The notes: generated by a model from the letters alone, not told the origin. A DNA stretch of 51,354 bases from Lachnospiraceae bacterium (GCA_017551665.1 JAFZLB010000091.1:1-51354); one strand, 5' to 3'. Counted from the first letter of the stretch, positions 18,583 to 27,344 are shown. Numbers and translations: made by a program.

Positions 18583-20333
18583 CAATAACCGGACTCCGCA
18601 AGTCTCACTTCCTGTCCCGCCGTGATCATGGCGGTGGAGGTGGTAATCACGTATTCATAGCCTTCAATGGCCGCATTGATCGCGGTGGTGGTGTCATCCT
18701 GTGCCAGCACCTCCACATCCACGCGCCGCGCGATATAGCGGTTGCGCAGGGGAGAGGACTTCGACTGCACGATCAGGATAAACTTTCCGTTGTTGTCTTC
18801 CTTGATGGCGGAATTCGGCACGGTCATTTCATAATTCTTCTGTGCCTCGCCGATGCGGATGTTGACCGTCTGTCCGGCCTGCACCTCCGGCGAATCAATG
18901 GAAACCGTCACCTGTCTTCGGTTGCCCGGATCCTCCGGGTCCGGACGCACGGCGGTGATGACCGCCTTGAATTCGGAATAGCGCCAGGAATCCTGCGGGT
19001 CCACCACATCGCCGGTTTTCAGGCTCTTGGCCTGCTCCGCCGTGACGCTGAATTTCATGGTCATGGCCTTGCCGCTGATCTGGATGACGGCAGCGGTCTC
19101 GCCGGCCTGCATGGTCTGCCCGGCGGCATAGTTGATGCTGGTGACACGGCCGTCCACGGGCGAAACCAGCTCGCTGCCAAGGCTTTGTTCCTGCAGCTTC
19201 GTCACCTTTTCCACCGCGGCGGAAAGCGCTTCGTATTTCCCCGAAAGCGTCAGTTCCGACTGGATGTTGGAAATGGCCGCTTCCCGGCTCGTCTTTGCCG
19301 TTTCCACGGAAACGCCGGTCTGCGTCTTTCTGGCCTCCAGCTCCAGACGCTTTGTATTGTATTCCTGTTCCAGGATCGCTCTTTGCTGTTCCAGCTGCGC
19401 CTTCTGCTGTTCCGCGGCCAGTCTTTGCTGCTCATTCTGCGCGGTCGCGGTGGCGATATCGCGGGTGTTATTGGCGATGGCGTTTTGCAGCTCCTGTCTT
19501 CTCGCACTGATTTCAGACAGGCGTTTTTTCGGCTTCTCCAGTTCCTTTTCAAGTTTATCAATCACCTTTTGATCCGGCACTTCCGGCGGTACTTTATTGT
19601 TTTCCGCGTCCAGTTGCGCCTGCAGCGGTGTCACCTTCGCCTGTAATTCCGTTTCCTCTGCCGACAGCTTTGCCAGCTCCGCCTCCGCTTCCGCATTGGC
19701 AATCGTATACCCCGTCGTATCCGCCGCGGCAACCGGCGCAATCGCGCTGATCTGCACATCATACTCGCCCAGCTTCACATCATATTCCGCCTTCAGCAGT
19801 TCCAGATCCGAGGCCGCCTGCGTGTCCGCCGCCACGGCGTTGTTGTAGGCGTCGTTCACTTCCCGCAAACGCTGCTGGTAACTGGACGTCGTTCCGCTCT
19901 GCCCGTTGCGGACGCGGGTGATGATTTCATCCGTGACGTCGCCCGTGAAGAGCGCCAGATCAAACTGGTTTTCCAGCTCCTGCAGTTCTTTCATGGCGGC
20001 TTCCAGTTCCTCGGACTCCTGCCCCTCCAGCACGAAGAGCACATCGCCCTGCTTGACCTCATCCCCGACCTTGACGGCCACGGAGGCAATGCGCCGCGTT
20101 TCCTTCGGTTCGATGTTATACGGGTCATCCGCTTCCACGACGCCGCTCGCCCTGATCTGCGGCGAAACATTGCCGGACTGCACATAGGCCGTCGCCACCT
20201 CCGGCAAAGACCAGTTCTGTATCGTCCCCGAGAAAAAGGTGAGCGCCAGCATCACCGCAAGAAACACGATGAGAATGTTCTTGACCAGATCCTTGCGCTT
20301 CTGTGCACGTTTTTCCTCTCTTGATAGTGCCAT
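18582..20333 (-). CDS. HlyD/RND-type periplasmic adaptor (membrane fusion protein)
   Basis: A 583-residue adaptor with a basic N-terminus and one membrane anchor (about 17-38). The biotinyl-lipoyl barrel is split by a very long coiled-coil hairpin (about 100-360, rich in Glu/Gln/Leu) and rejoins at SPVDGRVTSINYAAGQTMQ. Beta-barrel and membrane-proximal domains end the protein. Such adaptors link an inner-membrane pump to the outside; in a Gram-positive it would span the wall. No ATPase gene adjoins. AAGGAGG precedes the ATG. It lies between sugar permease genes and a MacB-core-like gene, an odd pairing. Confidence 0.85.
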   Translation of the reverse strand: MALSREEKRAQKRKDLVKNILIVFLAVMLALTFFSGTIQNWSLPEVATAYVQSGNVSPQIRASGVVEADDPYNIEPKETRRIASVAVKVGDEVKQGDVLFVLEGQESEELEAAMKELQELENQFDLALFTGDVTDEIITRVRNGQSGTTSSYQQRLREVNDAYNNAVAADTQAASDLELLKAEYDVKLGEYDVQISAIAPVAAADTTGYTIANAEAEAELAKLSAEETELQAKVTPLQAQLDAENNKVPPEVPDQKVIDKLEKELEKPKKRLSEISARRQELQNAIANNTRDIATATAQNEQQRLAAEQQKAQLEQQRAILEQEYNTKRLELEARKTQTGVSVETAKTSREAAISNIQSELTLSGKYEALSAAVEKVTKLQEQSLGSELVSPVDGRVTSINYAAGQTMQAGETAAVIQISGKAMTMKFSVTAEQAKSLKTGDVVDPQDSWRYSEFKAVITAVRPDPEDPGNRRQVTVSIDSPEVQAGQTVNIRIGEAQKNYEMTVPNSAIKEDNNGKFILIVQSKSSPLRNRYIARRVDVEVLAQDDTTTAINAAIEGYEYVITTSTAMITAGQEVRLAESGY

Positions 20334-20363
20334 CGTTTGCCTCCTTCAATATGCTTCCCGATT

Positions 20364-20463
20364 GGGAATGCTTTGCATTCCCACCGCCGCGGGACGTGTG
20401 TCGTGCTTGCACGACATCTTCCTTAACACGTCCCTGCGATCCCATCGAGGGATGATCTCGCAG
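20364..20463. other. Three consecutive hairpins between permease and adaptor genes
   Basis: GGGAATGC-TTT-GCATTCCC (20364-20382) comes first. GGGACGTGT..ACACGTCCC (20391-20434) encloses GTCGTGC-TT-GCACGAC. CTGCGA..TCGCAG (20434-20463) encloses ATCCC/GGGAT. They fill a 133-nt gap inside an otherwise tight operon without a T-run, suggesting processing or differential stability of the two halves. Confidence 0.6.
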
Positions 20464-20466
20464 AGA

Positions 20467-21417
20467 TTATCCCTTGATACCGCCTTGATAGGTAATGCCT
20501 TCAATCAAATACTCTTCCCCGTACAAAAACATCAGCAGGGGCGGGATCATGTAAATGACCGCCACCGCAAAAGCCAGTGAAATCTCACCGGCATTGATCT
20601 TCGACAAAAACACGGAGAGCGGATGCAGCGCGTCGTCCGGCAACAGAATCAGCGGTTGCTCCACCATGTTCCAGTAATCGATAAACAGCAGGATCGCCAC
20701 GGAAAAAATCCCGCTCTTGCACAGCGGCATGCAGATCCTCGAAAACATCTGCCACTCTCCCGCGCCGTCAATCTGCGCCGCCTCGAAGACCGAGGTCGGG
20801 ATCCTGCGGATAAACTTCGTCAGCAGATAGACCGCAAAGGGACTGAAGATCCCCGGCAGCCAGATCGCCCACCTTGTGCCGAGGATGCCGAGCCAGTTCG
20901 ACACAAGAAAGTTCGGCACCAGCGTCACCTGATACGGCATCAGCACGAGAATCACGTAGGAAAAGAAAATGATCCCGCGCACCTTTCCCCGGTATCTGGC
21001 AAAGCCGTAGGACGCCAGCATCGCGACGAAGAGCTGGAACACCACAATCGGCACGACATAGATCACGGCGTTCCAGAATTTCAACAGATACTCCGGACTG
21101 CGGAACAGCACGCTTCCGTACTGCGCGAAACTCACCATGTCCGGAATGAACTTGAGCGTCACGGTTTTGGAAATAAACACCTTGCCGCCGGACTCCGTTG
21201 TCGCGAAGACCGCGCCGTAATTGGCGTTGATCTCCGAGGCGGACATGAAGGAGTTCGTGATCGTCAGGAGGATGGGAATGAGGAAAAGCACGGCAAAGAA
21301 CAGCAGGATCACCGTACGCGCGCCGATCCGGACACCCTCCCCCATCTCTTTCCTTCGTTTCCTGCGGGCGGCCAGCAGATGCGCCGCGTTCCGCTCAGTC
21401 TTCCACGTCTCTTCCAA
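20467..21417 (-). CDS. CUT1-type carbohydrate ABC permease (MalG-like)
   Basis: A 316-residue integral membrane subunit of a sugar ABC importer with six predicted helices. The EAA loop that docks the ATPase reads EAAQIDGAGEWQMFSRICMP. The TTG start at 21417 overlaps the upstream permease by 23 nt; its N-terminal stretch looks coding. ATG 21345, with GAAGGA upstream, is a good alternative (292 residues). It pairs with the MalF-like gene. Export-type proteins follow in the operon after a structured spacer. No ATPase gene is in the window; a shared MsmK-like ATPase elsewhere would be needed. Confidence 0.92.
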   Translation of the reverse strand: MEETWKTERNAAHLLAARRKRRKEMGEGVRIGARTVILLFFAVLFLIPILLTITNSFMSASEINANYGAVFATTESGGKVFISKTVTLKFIPDMVSFAQYGSVLFRSPEYLLKFWNAVIYVVPIVVFQLFVAMLASYGFARYRGKVRGIIFFSYVILVLMPYQVTLVPNFLVSNWLGILGTRWAIWLPGIFSPFAVYLLTKFIRRIPTSVFEAAQIDGAGEWQMFSRICMPLCKSGIFSVAILLFIDYWNMVEQPLILLPDDALHPLSVFLSKINAGEISLAFAVAVIYMIPPLLMFLYGEEYLIEGITYQGGIKG

Positions 21418-22342
21418 ACTTATCTTCCGCCTTGTACATGATAAAGAACAACACGATAATCACCAGCGACATAATGATGGCCGCGGCCGACAGCTTCTGG
21501 TAATCCAGCGACCGGAAGGTGTTGTTCATATAATGCTGCAACATATAAAGCGAGCTCACCGGATAGTCCCCCGCCAGAAGGTACACCTCCCGGAACACCT
21601 TGAAGGAACTGATCAGGGACATGATCGTGACAAAGACAACCGTCGCCGACAAATAACGCAGCTTGATCCGGAAAAAGATCTGGCGCTTTGTCGCGCCTTC
21701 CAGCTGTGCCACTTCGATGAGATCATGCGGGACGCTGGAGAGCGCCGCCATAAACAGGATCATGTTGTAGCCTAAGTTCTTCCACAAAAAGAGCAGCATG
21801 ACCGGGATCTGCGCAAAGTCCGATTTGAACCAGTCGGTTTTCGTGCCGCCCAGCGCCGTGAATACTTCGTTGATCAGGCCGTTGTAATGAAACAGCACCT
21901 GCCAGATCAGAACCACCGAGGCGATGGGCACCATGATCGGCGAGAGGAAAAAGGTGCGAAAACGGCTTTTGAAGGGGATCCTGGATTCCATGACCGCGGC
22001 GAGGTAAAGGGAACCGATGACCGCCAGCGGCACCGCCGTAAAGGAAAAGCGCAGGGTGTTCCCCGCCGCCTGCCGGAAGGCGTCATTGTTCCAGACGCTT
22101 AAGAAGTTGCGGAAGCCCACAAACTTTCCCTGCACCGGATTGTTCACCAAGGAGTAATAAATGACCACCAGAAAGGGAATTACAAAGAACACCAGCACGC
22201 CGATGATGCTGGGCGACAGATACAGCAACGAAACAAAACGTGTGCGTTGCTCACGCCTCGAACGCCGGACGCGGTTTCCCCTGCCGCTCCCCGGCTTTTT
22301 GAACTTTTCGATTGCCCTCATAAAACCCTTTATTTCTGCCAT
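21395..22342 (-). CDS. CUT1-type carbohydrate ABC permease (MalF-like)
   Basis: A 315-residue permease with a basic N-terminus, six predicted helices and the EAA loop EVAQLEGATKRQIFFRIKL. It is the first permease of the operon. ATG 22342 lies at the base of a strong hairpin (22341-22392) with no well-spaced Shine-Dalgarno. ATG 22321, preceded by AAAGGG, would drop 7 residues and avoid the hairpin. The substrate cannot be told from sequence; CUT1 systems usually carry oligosaccharides. Confidence 0.92.
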   Translation of the reverse strand: MAEIKGFMRAIEKFKKPGSGRGNRVRRSRREQRTRFVSLLYLSPSIIGVLVFFVIPFLVVIYYSLVNNPVQGKFVGFRNFLSVWNNDAFRQAAGNTLRFSFTAVPLAVIGSLYLAAVMESRIPFKSRFRTFFLSPIMVPIASVVLIWQVLFHYNGLINEVFTALGGTKTDWFKSDFAQIPVMLLFLWKNLGYNMILFMAALSSVPHDLIEVAQLEGATKRQIFFRIKLRYLSATVVFVTIMSLISSFKVFREVYLLAGDYPVSSLYMLQHYMNNTFRSLDYQKLSAAAIIMSLVIIVLFFIMYKAEDKFGRDVED

Positions 22343-22392
22343 GATGGTGGGGACTGACTCCCCTTGTGTTTTTTTCAGTCCGCCACCATCAT
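22341..22392. promoter_or_regulatory. Hairpin at the start of the permease operon
   Basis: ATGATGGTGG plus GGACTGA (22341-22357) pairs with TCAGTCC and CCACCATCAT (22375-22392), with one unpaired base, about 17 bp. On the minus strand the loop holds a purine-rich AAGGGGAG and the stem ends on the ATG at 22342. It could hide the ribosome binding region, or dampen readthrough from the M16C gene. No T-run follows the stem. Confidence 0.55.
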
Positions 22393-22403
22393 ACCCTCAG
22401 GAT

Positions 22404-22419
22404 GTTACAAATATGTGAC
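22404..22419 (-). promoter_or_regulatory. WalR-like half-site pair after the M16C stop
   Basis: GTTACAAATATGTGAC matches 15 of 16 bases of the repeat upstream of the NlpC/P60 gene (33051-33066). On the minus strand it reads GTCAC-ATATT-TGTAAC. It lies between the M16C gene and the permease operon and may be an operator. One half-site departs from the TGTWAH consensus. Confidence 0.35.
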
Positions 22420-25400
22420 TTACTCCGCCACCACAAGATAGGCCAGCTCACCGCGCGTCACGGTCTCGCTCAACGGATACTTATCCCATTCGATCTCTTC
22501 CGTAACCTGCTGCATGGACAGCACCGTCTCCATCGTGTCGATGACCGTTTCCTTCTTCAGCGGATCCTCCGCCTTGCCCTTCAAAAGTCCCGCCTGCTGC
22601 AGTGTGCTCAGTGCGGATTCCGCGTCCATCATTCCGCCCATCAGGATATACGCAAATTCTCCGATCGTCGATGCTTCATCCACACCGAAGGCATCCTCTT
22701 CCAGCGGTTCCATCAGCCCCATGCCGACCACGGTCTGCACGGCCTCGTAGAATTCGTGATCCTCCGGCACGTCGGTGAATTCCGTGTTCACTTCCGTTTC
22801 CTCTGTCGAGGCACCGAAGGGATTCAGAATCTCCTCGAAGAGCTCCTCGTTATCGTTGATCTTCGCGGCACTGCCGGAGGTCCCGACGCGGCCGGCTTCC
22901 ACAATCTTGTCATAGAGATCCGCCAGTTCCCGGATCCGCTCGGGCGTCACGCTCTTCACGCTGCGCATATCCTCCAGCGTATCCTCCGGACTGATGCCCA
23001 GAAGCACGTTATTGAGCGATGTCATCGCGCCGGTGAGCTCACCCTGGGGCATCGCGTAGCTGACATAGGTGCTCATGATATAGCCGTCGATGGTCTCCTG
23101 ATCCAGTTCCATCTCCCTTAACTTCTCCGCGATCGTGGCGTACACATCAAAGCTCTCCTTGACATTCGGATCACGGTAGGTGTACAGATACGCGCCCTCA
23201 TTCTCCAGGAAGGACGAGAAAGCACCGTAGGCACCGTAGCCGTCACGGATTTCCGGAAGCAGAATCTGGTCCGTTACGATCTGGCCCAGCACCATCAGAT
23301 CCGCGCTGTAACCGTCCTCCAGACCCAGGTCCTCATACCCGGCCACCATGGAATTGTACTGCACGCTCGACTCCGCGATGAACGCTTCCTTCGTTGCGGG
23401 CGAAGGCAGATCATAGACCGCCGCCTCCGTCTCCTCGTATTCGAGGTTCTGCAGGAAGAGATCCGCCAGCTCGCGGTTTGCGGTGATATCCGTTTCGTTG
23501 CCCGCGAAGAGCACGATGGCGCCGTAACGGTTGCGCAGTTTCTCCTGCACGCCCTTCATCCGTTCCACAAAGGCCTGCGTCGCTTCTTCGTCCTCTTCGG
23601 CAAACATTTCCTGCAGTTCCGCAAGATAGGCGTAGTATGCGGGACCGGACAAATAATCCAGGAAACGTCTCTGTTCGTCATAGGTGGCAAAGCCGCGGAA
23701 CAGCTGTGTCAAATACGGTGCCTCATTGTATTCGTTGCGCATCTGCGTGTAAACCGCCTGTACGCTGTCCGCGAGTTTCTGCGTATCGTCAAGCTTCAGT
23801 TCAAAGACGATCTGCCGCATCAGGTCATAGCCCTCTTCCAGATCCTCCTCTGCCGCAATCCAGCTGATCGCAAGATAAGGATGCGCACCGCCTTCCTCCG
23901 TGCGGATCGTGGAAAGGGCGATCTGCGGATTATAGGTGTATCTCGTCAGCTTGGTATCGATTTCCGCGCGGCTCAGTTCCTTGGTTTCCAGATGCTCCGT
24001 CAGATGACGGAAGAGCATAAGGTCATGCAGCTCCTCCGTTCCGAAGGACTGCGCGTCAATCAGAAGATTCACCATGCCCACGCCGTCCACGCCGGCAACG
24101 GCATCCAGATAGCGGACTTCCTCTTCCTCCGCCTTCTCGTCGCGAATCTCGTACCTGCGCACTTCCTCCGGCAGGTCGGAAACCCCGACCACCTTCAGCT
24201 TCGCGATGAGCGCGGCGGTGACGTCATCCATGCCGTCTTCTGCGGCTTCTTCTTCCGTCTCTTCCTCTGTTCCTTCTTCCGCTGCTTCCTCTTCCGTCAC
24301 GCCGGTCGACGCGTCATCCGAGGCGTCGGTCGTCGCTTCATCGGCGGCGTCTGTCGTCGCTTCGTCCGCCGCGTCTGTCGTTGCTTCATCCGCCGCGTCT
24401 GTTGTTGCCTCATCAGCGGCGTCTGTTGTCGCTTCGTCGGCGGCGTCTGTTGTCGCTTCGTCCGCCGCGTCTGTTGTTGCTTCGTCCGCCGCGTCTGTTG
24501 TTGCTTCGTCCGCCGCATCTGTTGTCGCTTCGTCCGCTGCGTCTGTTGTTGCTTCGTCCGCCGCGTCTTCCGTCTCTTCTTCGGATTCTTCTTCCGCAGC
24601 TTCTTCCTCTGCGGCTTCCGTTACGCCGGACGCCGCGATGATCGCTTCGATTTCCTCATCGCTCATGCCGGCCTTGATCTTCGCCAGCTCCTCCGCCAGC
24701 GCAGCGTCTTCCTTTTCCTTCAGACCCGGTTCGGGATAGGTGGTCACGAGCGTCGTCAGCGTCTGCTCCTCGTCCAGCAGTGTTTCCGCCAGCGCGGAGA
24801 AGGTGCCGTCCTTGTTCCATTCCATCAGGCTGTCCGCCGCGTCATACTGTGCCATCAGATTCCAGGGATCGCCCGTGACGGCGTAAGCGTACGCGAAGGA
24901 ATAAATCACATTGACATTCGCTTCGTTGCTCTCGCGCACCAGACGATTGTTCAGGGACTGCGTCGCCATCACGCCGTCGATCAGTTCCTCCGGGAATCCG
25001 TTTTCCTTCACATCTTCCAGGGCTTCCCGCACGATTTCCTGATACTTCTCCGCGTCTTCGCGATTGACGTTCTGAATATAGAACATCGGCAGAAGCTCCG
25101 GACCGGCGATTTCCACACCCGCGCCGGCGGTGCCCGCGGGGAATTCCTTCTTCAGTGTCTGCGTCAGCGGTGAAGCCTCCGCGCCCATCAGAATCGCCAG
25201 CATCTGCAGCGGCTGGGCGTCCTCATCCGTGAAGGCGGAGCCGACAAAGTTGTAATACACGATGGAAGCATTTTCCGTCGCGGCACTCTCTTCCGCAGCG
25301 AAGGCAAATTCCTCCACCTTCGATTCCGTGATCGGTTCGTAATCCTCTTCCACAAACCAGGGTTCCGCTTCTTCTTCCGCGGCTTCCTCTTCCGTCGACG

Positions 25401-26643
25401 CCTCGTCTGCCTCGTCTGCCGCGTCTTCCGTCGATGCTTCATCCGCAGCATCAGCATCCTCCGTCGATGCCTCGTCTGCTGCGTCCTCCGTCGAAGCTTC
25501 ATCCGCAGCATCAGCATCCTCTGTCGATGCCGCGTCTGCACTGTCCTCTGTCGAAGCTTCGTCTGCCGCGTCAGCGTCCTCTTCGGCGTCAGCTTCTTCC
25601 TCCGCGTCCGCGGCATCTTCCTTACCGAAATTCGTGAACACATTATCCAGCATCTTCAAAAAGGCCTCATACTCCGCGATGTCACCGTAGAGATAGGCCA
25701 CGCAGTTTTCCGGCGTGTAGAAACGGTCGTGATAATCCTTCAGATCCTGCCAGGTCATGTCCGGAATGTACGCGGGATCTCCGCCGAAGGCATAGCAGAT
25801 GGAGCTGCCCGGCAGCGACGCGCGGACCGCGTTTAAGTTGGCCCACATGTCCTTCGTCATGGCACCCTGCATTTCGGAATACACCGTGCCTTCCATCGTG
25901 AGTTCACCCTCCGGATCCTCCAGGCGGTAACGCCAGGCTTCCGTGCGGTAGATGGACTCGTCTTCCATGATCATCGGGTAGAAGCAGCTGTCCGTGTAAT
26001 AATCCGCCAGCGCCAGCAGCTGCTTTTCGGAAAGCGAAGCGACGGGATACGTCGTCATGCGGTCCGTCGTCATCGCGTTCATAAAGGTGTTGTAGCTCTG
26101 GTAAATCAGATTCATAAAGAGCGTTCTGGAAGGATAGTTCTTGGAACCGCCCAGTGTCGCGTGTTCAAACACATGCGGCAGACCCTCGTTGTTGATGGCA
26201 TGGGTCAGAAATGTCAGATCAAAGGCACGGTTCGTATCATCATTGTGAATGTACATGAGCTTCGCGTCCGTTTCGTCATGTACAAACCAGCCGACCTCCG
26301 CGCCGAGAATCTCAAAATCACGGACTTCCAGCAGGGTAAATCCCTCGACGGTCTCACCGACCTCCGGGAATCCCGCGAAAACAGGGCCTTCCGGGGCCTC
26401 TTCCGTTTCGGCCTCTTCCGCTTCCGTCTCTTCTTCGGCTTCTTCCGCTTCTTCCTCCGGTGCTTCCTCTTCCGTTGTCGCGGAAGACGCGCTCTTCGGC
26501 GGGATGACGACCGTCGAACTCTTGGAACTCGCGGCGCTGGACGAACGCTTACTCTCCGTTTTCCCTCCGCAGCCTACGAGTAATGACAACACAAGAAACA
26601 GCGCCCATACGGACGCAAGCCTTCCAAAGCCCCTGGATTTCAT
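22420..26643 (-). CDS. M16C (insulinase/presequence-protease family) lipoprotein with SLH-like C-terminus
   Basis: A 1407-residue secreted zinc metallopeptidase. The signal peptide ends with lipobox LLVGC (Cys25). The inverted zinc motif HVFEH (157-161) sits in LPHVFEHATLGGSKNYPS, typical of M16C/PreP, with a candidate third ligand Glu in RTEAWRY. Two acidic low-complexity regions interrupt the domains: Ala/Asp/Glu/Ser/Thr (about 350-435) and ten copies of DEATTDAA (about 690-775). The C-terminus has S-layer-homology-like repeats (FTDVPEDHEFYEAV, GLMEPLEEDAFG). AAGGAG lies before ATG 26643. Lipid plus SLH suggests double anchoring to membrane and wall. Confidence 0.9.
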   Translation of the reverse strand: MKSRGFGRLASVWALFLVLSLLVGCGGKTESKRSSSAASSKSSTVVIPPKSASSATTEEEAPEEEAEEAEEETEAEEAETEEAPEGPVFAGFPEVGETVEGFTLLEVRDFEILGAEVGWFVHDETDAKLMYIHNDDTNRAFDLTFLTHAINNEGLPHVFEHATLGGSKNYPSRTLFMNLIYQSYNTFMNAMTTDRMTTYPVASLSEKQLLALADYYTDSCFYPMIMEDESIYRTEAWRYRLEDPEGELTMEGTVYSEMQGAMTKDMWANLNAVRASLPGSSICYAFGGDPAYIPDMTWQDLKDYHDRFYTPENCVAYLYGDIAEYEAFLKMLDNVFTNFGKEDAADAEEEADAEEDADAADEASTEDSADAASTEDADAADEASTEDAADEASTEDADAADEASTEDAADEADEASTEEEAAEEEAEPWFVEEDYEPITESKVEEFAFAAEESAATENASIVYYNFVGSAFTDEDAQPLQMLAILMGAEASPLTQTLKKEFPAGTAGAGVEIAGPELLPMFYIQNVNREDAEKYQEIVREALEDVKENGFPEELIDGVMATQSLNNRLVRESNEANVNVIYSFAYAYAVTGDPWNLMAQYDAADSLMEWNKDGTFSALAETLLDEEQTLTTLVTTYPEPGLKEKEDAALAEELAKIKAGMSDEEIEAIIAASGVTEAAEEEAAEEESEEETEDAADEATTDAADEATTDAADEATTDAADEATTDAADEATTDAADEATTDAADEATTDAADEATTDAADEATTDAADEATTDASDDASTGVTEEEAAEEGTEEETEEEAAEDGMDDVTAALIAKLKVVGVSDLPEEVRRYEIRDEKAEEEEVRYLDAVAGVDGVGMVNLLIDAQSFGTEELHDLMLFRHLTEHLETKELSRAEIDTKLTRYTYNPQIALSTIRTEEGGAHPYLAISWIAAEEDLEEGYDLMRQIVFELKLDDTQKLADSVQAVYTQMRNEYNEAPYLTQLFRGFATYDEQRRFLDYLSGPAYYAYLAELQEMFAEEDEEATQAFVERMKGVQEKLRNRYGAIVLFAGNETDITANRELADLFLQNLEYEETEAAVYDLPSPATKEAFIAESSVQYNSMVAGYEDLGLEDGYSADLMVLGQIVTDQILLPEIRDGYGAYGAFSSFLENEGAYLYTYRDPNVKESFDVYATIAEKLREMELDQETIDGYIMSTYVSYAMPQGELTGAMTSLNNVLLGISPEDTLEDMRSVKSVTPERIRELADLYDKIVEAGRVGTSGSAAKINDNEELFEEILNPFGASTEETEVNTEFTDVPEDHEFYEAVQTVVGMGLMEPLEEDAFGVDEASTIGEFAYILMGGMMDAESALSTLQQAGLLKGKAEDPLKKETVIDTMETVLSMQQVTEEIEWDKYPLSETVTRGELAYLVVAE
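24323..24566. repeat. Ten 24-nt tandem repeats in the M16C gene
   Basis: About ten 24-nt units (such as GTTGTTGCTTCGTCCGCCGC on the plus strand) encode DEATTDAA repeats. The units differ mostly at silent positions, so the protein repeat is conserved beyond simple recent DNA duplication. Confidence 0.85.
25384..25600. repeat. Imperfect repeats in the first acidic linker of the M16C gene
   Basis: Units of about 60 nt built on CTTCATCCGCAGCATCAGCA and CGTCGATGCC recur and encode DEASTED/ADAADEAST-like acidic repeats inside the N-terminal half of the protease. Confidence 0.7.
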
Positions 26644-26710
26644 TCCCTTACTCCTTTCAAAAAAACACATTTTATGCCCCTTCTCGGGGGACACATACCA
26701 TACATATAGT

Positions 26711-26739
26711 ATTATAAGTAAAGACGGCAGTCCGGTCAA
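26711..26739 (-). promoter_or_regulatory. Promoter of the M16C gene
   Basis: On the minus strand, TTGACC (plus 26734-26739), a 17-nt spacer and TATAAT (plus 26711-26716) form a near-consensus promoter. The -35 lies inside an inverted repeat (CGGCAG..CTGCCG) directly after the upstream CAP-domain gene, so terminator-like hairpin and promoter overlap. Confidence 0.75.
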
Positions 26740-26783
26740 CCGTTCTGCCGCCTAATTTTCATATTTCATTTTATGTCTTCTTT

Positions 26784-27272
26784 TTAGTGGTTATATCCGA
26801 ACTCCATGACCCAGTAGCTGACGCCGTTTTCCGTGTATCCTGCGATGCCGATCGTGTCATAACTGCCGTCGAGGATCAGGTCTCTGTGGCTCGGGGAAGC
26901 CATCCAGCGGGCCACGATGCCGGCCGCGTCACGATTCTTCGTGGAGCGATAAAGGTTTTCGCCGTACATGACTCTCGCGTTCACCGTGTACCAGGGCTGT
27001 CCGTTGGGTCTTGTGTGAGAGTAGTAGTTCTTCATTTCTACCGAGCGCACCGCCGCGCAGTCATACAGTGTGCCGTCCCATTCCAGTGCTTTTAATCCGT
27101 ACTGCGCACGTACCACGTTCATTTCGTTGTAAACATCCTGGATGGTCACCGCCTTTCCCGCCGCGTCCGAACGGATCGACTCAATGTGGAACAGTGTGAA
27201 AATAAGCAGAACCGCCAGAATAAGCAGTATGATGTTTTTGTGCTGGTTTCTTGTCATTGTTGTTGTCTTCAT
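26784..27272 (-). CDS. Secreted CAP-domain (SCP/PR-1) protein
   Basis: A 162-residue protein with a basic N-terminus and one hydrophobic signal or anchor segment (about 13-32), then a CAP domain. Typical motifs are visible: VYNEMNVVRAQYGLKALEWD, SVEMKNYYSHTRPNGQPWYTV, MYGENLYR and ASPSHRDLILDGSYDTIGIAGY. Bacterial CAP proteins are extracellular, with mostly unknown roles. AAAGGAGG lies 7 nt before ATG 27272. It appears to be a single-gene unit. No confident promoter was found in the AT-rich region upstream. Confidence 0.9.
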   Translation of the reverse strand: MKTTTMTRNQHKNIILLILAVLLIFTLFHIESIRSDAAGKAVTIQDVYNEMNVVRAQYGLKALEWDGTLYDCAAVRSVEMKNYYSHTRPNGQPWYTVNARVMYGENLYRSTKNRDAAGIVARWMASPSHRDLILDGSYDTIGIAGYTENGVSYWVMEFGYNH

Positions 27273-27344
27273 AGCGTTTCCTCCTTTTCCAGGATTTGCA
27301 TCCCGCTTCCTTGCGCTTGTTGTTTGGCATCCTTGCCTTACCAC

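Noticed and set aside
24323-24566. Regular 24-nt repeats resembling a CRISPR array
   Set aside because: There are no spacers. The units are tandem, in frame, and encode DEATTDAA repeats inside the M16C protease; no cas genes are nearby.
23881-25173. Cys/Arg/Phe-rich plus-strand frame opposite the M16C repeats
   Set aside because: It is an antisense reading of the 24-nt repeats. The apparent Cys-rich repeats follow from the reverse complement of DEATT codons.
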